From: Flavobacterium sp.
GTDB lineage: Bacteria > Bacteroidota > Bacteroidia > Flavobacteriales > Flavobacteriaceae
Direction of reading: 5' to 3'
Assembly: GCA_003449615.1 (NCBI GenBank)
Contig: DMHA01000130.1
Span: 1 to 15,051 of the forward strand
Length of the DNA: 15,051 nucleotides
Of the stretch, positions 13,187 through 15,051 are shown piece by piece. Under the pieces are notes generated by a model. The model searched no databases. It was given only the letters and a program-made list of their open reading frames with translations, and was not told where the DNA came from. The translations under genes and the position numbers were made by a program. Every line of letters starts with the position of its first letter. The first letter of the stretch is position 1.

Positions 13187-15051
13187 TTATTTAATTTTCT
13201 CCTCAAAAGGTTTTTCTTTGTCCAAAATTTCATTCAGCAACAAAACCATTTGTTCCAAATAATTATTTAAAATTGCTGAATTAATTTCGGTAGTTTCTTC
13301 TTTTCCTTCTTTAAAACTGAAAGGCAAAAACCCAGATTTTAAATTTTTGAACGAGATTATTCCAGCTTCAATTGGTTTGTCATTAGCTTCATTTTCAAAC
13401 ATATAAGCATACGCCAAAACCTGAATTATTTTATCGTTTTTAATTTCTTCTGTTAACCCTTTCCAAGATTTTAAAGTAACATTTGTTTTTTCAACTTTAC
13501 CTGTTTTATAATCTATAATTCGGATGATGCCGTTGCGTTCTTCGATTCTGTCCACTTTCCCCGCAATTTTTATTGGAAAGGGCAAACTAGGATGTTCCAA
13601 AATTCTTTCGCACCCTTTTTCTAAATGGAGTATTTTTATGGCATCTCCATTTTTTATACTTTCTTGTTCAAATTTTAGAAAATTAGAAACATTGCGTTTT
13701 GCCACTTCAAAGGCGAGCAAATTTCTTCCTTTTTTGATTTCGCCTTCTTTGTAAACCAATTTGAATTGTTTCAAGACTTCGGCATCCAACAATTTGAAGC
13801 ATCCTAAAATATCACTTTCCGACAAAAACTTCCCAATAAAAGGCGTGTATAAAGCTTCTAAAGTTTCGTGAATAATCGTTCCCAAAGTATTCAAAGCAAT
13901 GTTTTCCTCGACTTCTTCGACTTCGCTAATACGTAAAATCTTTTGGAAATAAAAATCAATCGGATTTCGTATATAACTCGTCAATGCCGATGGAGAAAAA
14001 CCATTTTCGGCAATCTCTTTCAAGCGCAACATCACCGCTTCTGATTTTGGAATTACCATTGGCTGATAAGCAATTTCAGGCAAAACTGCATTATAAATTT
14101 CATGGGTGAGTGTATGTTTTGGCTGTTTTTCAACTTCCAATTGCGTGATGAAACGACTTTTTTCTCCCGCATCCAAGCCTTCACTTTCGGTATTGTAAAT
14201 CAAGTAGATATTCTTGGCACGTTGCAATAAATGATAAAAATGATAAGTATAAATCGCGTCTTTTTCTTTGAAAGTGGGCAAACCCAATTCTTTTTTTACA
14301 TCATAAGGAATAAACGAGTTTTGAGATTTTCCTGCAGGTAAGTTTCCTTCATTCATTGAAGTGATAATGACGGTTTCGAAATCTAAAACGCGGCTTTCTA
14401 AAACGCCCATAATTTGCAAACCATTCAAAGGCTCTCCTTCAAATGAGACTTCGGCCAATTCAATTACCTGTTTGTAAATTGTGTATAGCGTTTGGATGTC
14501 ATCGATATTAGAATGCTGGGAATAATAATTAATCAGTTTATTGATGGTTTTGAAAATGGCATAAACAAAGGCTTTGGATATTTTCTCTTCCTCATTGTCG
14601 TTGTTTAAGTTAGATTTAATTGTTTGCAATAAATTGGAAATGGTTTCCAAAACCGCCATCGAACCCTTCTCCCATTTTTGGAATAACAAAATAAACAAAT
14701 CACTTGTATTTGGATTCAACTCCATCAATTTTTGATGTGTAATAAAGGTGTAATTGTTTTGATTAATAACATTTACTAACGAATTGGTTTTCGCATAAGG
14801 CTCCACTAAAGGATGCGTCAAAATATCCAAAACATCTTTGTAATACAAGACATAACTTTTGGCATTTCGAGACAAAGCATTCGTGTGCATTTTGAACAAT
14901 TTGGCAATCAAAATCTGTGCTGGATTGTTCTTACTTGAATAACCCATTGTGATATTCAAAGCACCAATAGTGGATGGCAAAGAATATAATAGTGGTACCA
15001 ACAAGCTTTCCTCTCCAAGAATTACAGCCACTTTGTCAAATGTTGCATTTG
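13187..15051 (-). CDS. AddB-like PD-(D/E)XK nuclease, N-terminal part outside the window
   Basis: About 620 C-terminal residues are present. The frame runs off the window edge, reading NATFDKVAVILG before the GTG at 15031. Counting from that GTG, residues 1-300 resemble the inactivated helicase part of AddB (VLESRVLDFETVIITSMNEG at 210-229). The PD-(D/E)XK nuclease domain follows at about 345-614. Its active-site residues are H388 (TIIHETLE), D494 (KVDRIE), D507 and K509 (IDYKTGK), Q537 and Y541 (QVLAYAY). The protein should act in double-strand break processing with an AddA/RecB-like partner, likely nearby. The Cys residues that bind an iron-sulfur cluster in classic AddB are missing: only two cysteines (C411, C474) occur, and the usual CP before the nuclease domain reads RNP. 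The TAA directly abuts the ATG of the next gene. Confidence 0.85.
   Translation of the reverse strand, partial: NATFDKVAVILGEESLLVPLLYSLPSTIGALNITMGYSSKNNPAQILIAKLFKMHTNALSRNAKSYVLYYKDVLDILTHPLVEPYAKTNSLVNVINQNNYTFITHQKLMELNPNTSDLFILLFQKWEKGSMAVLETISNLLQTIKSNLNNDNEEEKISKAFVYAIFKTINKLINYYSQHSNIDDIQTLYTIYKQVIELAEVSFEGEPLNGLQIMGVLESRVLDFETVIITSMNEGNLPAGKSQNSFIPYDVKKELGLPTFKEKDAIYTYHFYHLLQRAKNIYLIYNTESEGLDAGEKSRFITQLEVEKQPKHTLTHEIYNAVLPEIAYQPMVIPKSEAVMLRLKEIAENGFSPSALTSYIRNPIDFYFQKILRISEVEEVEENIALNTLGTIIHETLEALYTPFIGKFLSESDILGCFKLLDAEVLKQFKLVYKEGEIKKGRNLLAFEVAKRNVSNFLKFEQESIKNGDAIKILHLEKGCERILEHPSLPFPIKIAGKVDRIEERNGIIRIIDYKTGKVEKTNVTLKSWKGLTEEIKNDKIIQVLAYAYMFENEANDKPIEAGIISFKNLKSGFLPFSFKEGKEETTEINSAILNNYLEQMVLLLNEILDKEKPFEEKIK

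Noticed and set aside
15029..15031. GTG 15031 as the true start of the AddB-like gene
   Set aside because: The frame continues to the window edge with family-like sequence (NATFDKVAVILG), so the gene is cut by the window.
1..15051. CRISPR array, tRNA, rRNA, insertion sequence or prophage
   Set aside because: I saw no regularly spaced repeats, no cloverleaf or ribosomal RNA sequence, and no transposase, integrase or phage gene on either strand.

Overview
The window looks like chromosomal DNA of a Flavobacterium-like member of the Bacteroidota. The reasons are the AT-rich sequence, the near absence of Shine-Dalgarno sequences, several promoter candidates of the Bacteroidota type (TTG, then 19-21 bases, then TAnnTTTG), and the protein families present. 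The genus is inferred from general knowledge of these proteins, not from a search.

Layout: (1) 1-724 holds degenerate 9-base repeats and a toxin-first HigB/HigA toxin-antitoxin pair on the minus strand. (2) 887-4485 is a complete minus-strand sdhC-sdhA-sdhB operon for a type B succinate:quinone oxidoreductase. It has one diheme cytochrome b subunit, a good promoter, and a strong terminator. (3) 4707-9341 is a glyoxylate-shunt locus. A RamB/ScfR-type XRE regulator (minus) is divergent from aceB-aceA (plus, malate synthase and isocitrate lyase), and the shared control region holds a 14-base imperfect palindrome next to the aceB -33 element. (4) 9384-10772 is pepP, an aminopeptidase P with its own -7 box and a terminator. 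(5) 10771-11372 is a minus-strand VapBC-like module: a 55-codon antitoxin and a PIN toxin whose frame has no ATG, GTG or TTG at the expected start. (6) 11399-12216 is an alpha/beta hydrolase with a TTG start, meeting a minus-strand cluster tail to tail. (7) 12213-15051 is that cluster, in transcription order: an AddB-like PD-(D/E)XK nuclease cut by the window edge, a 101-residue three-helix membrane protein, and an ABC ATPase. Its genes are joined by zero-gap and ATGA junctions.

How they work together: isocitrate lyase releases succinate and glyoxylate. Malate synthase condenses glyoxylate with acetyl-CoA, and the Sdh complex oxidises the succinate into the respiratory chain. The adjacent regulator is of the family that controls isocitrate lyase in actinobacteria, so regions 2 and 3 read as one acetate/C2-use neighbourhood. 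The other genes show no evident metabolic link to it.

The items most worth a second look are the control region between the regulator and aceB (with a nearly leaderless regulator transcript), the Cys set and dead metalloprotease motif of the regulator, the non-canonical start of the PIN toxin, and the very small ABC transporter coupled to a DNA-repair nuclease. I saw no clearly unprecedented system, no CRISPR array, no tRNA or rRNA gene and no insertion sequence.
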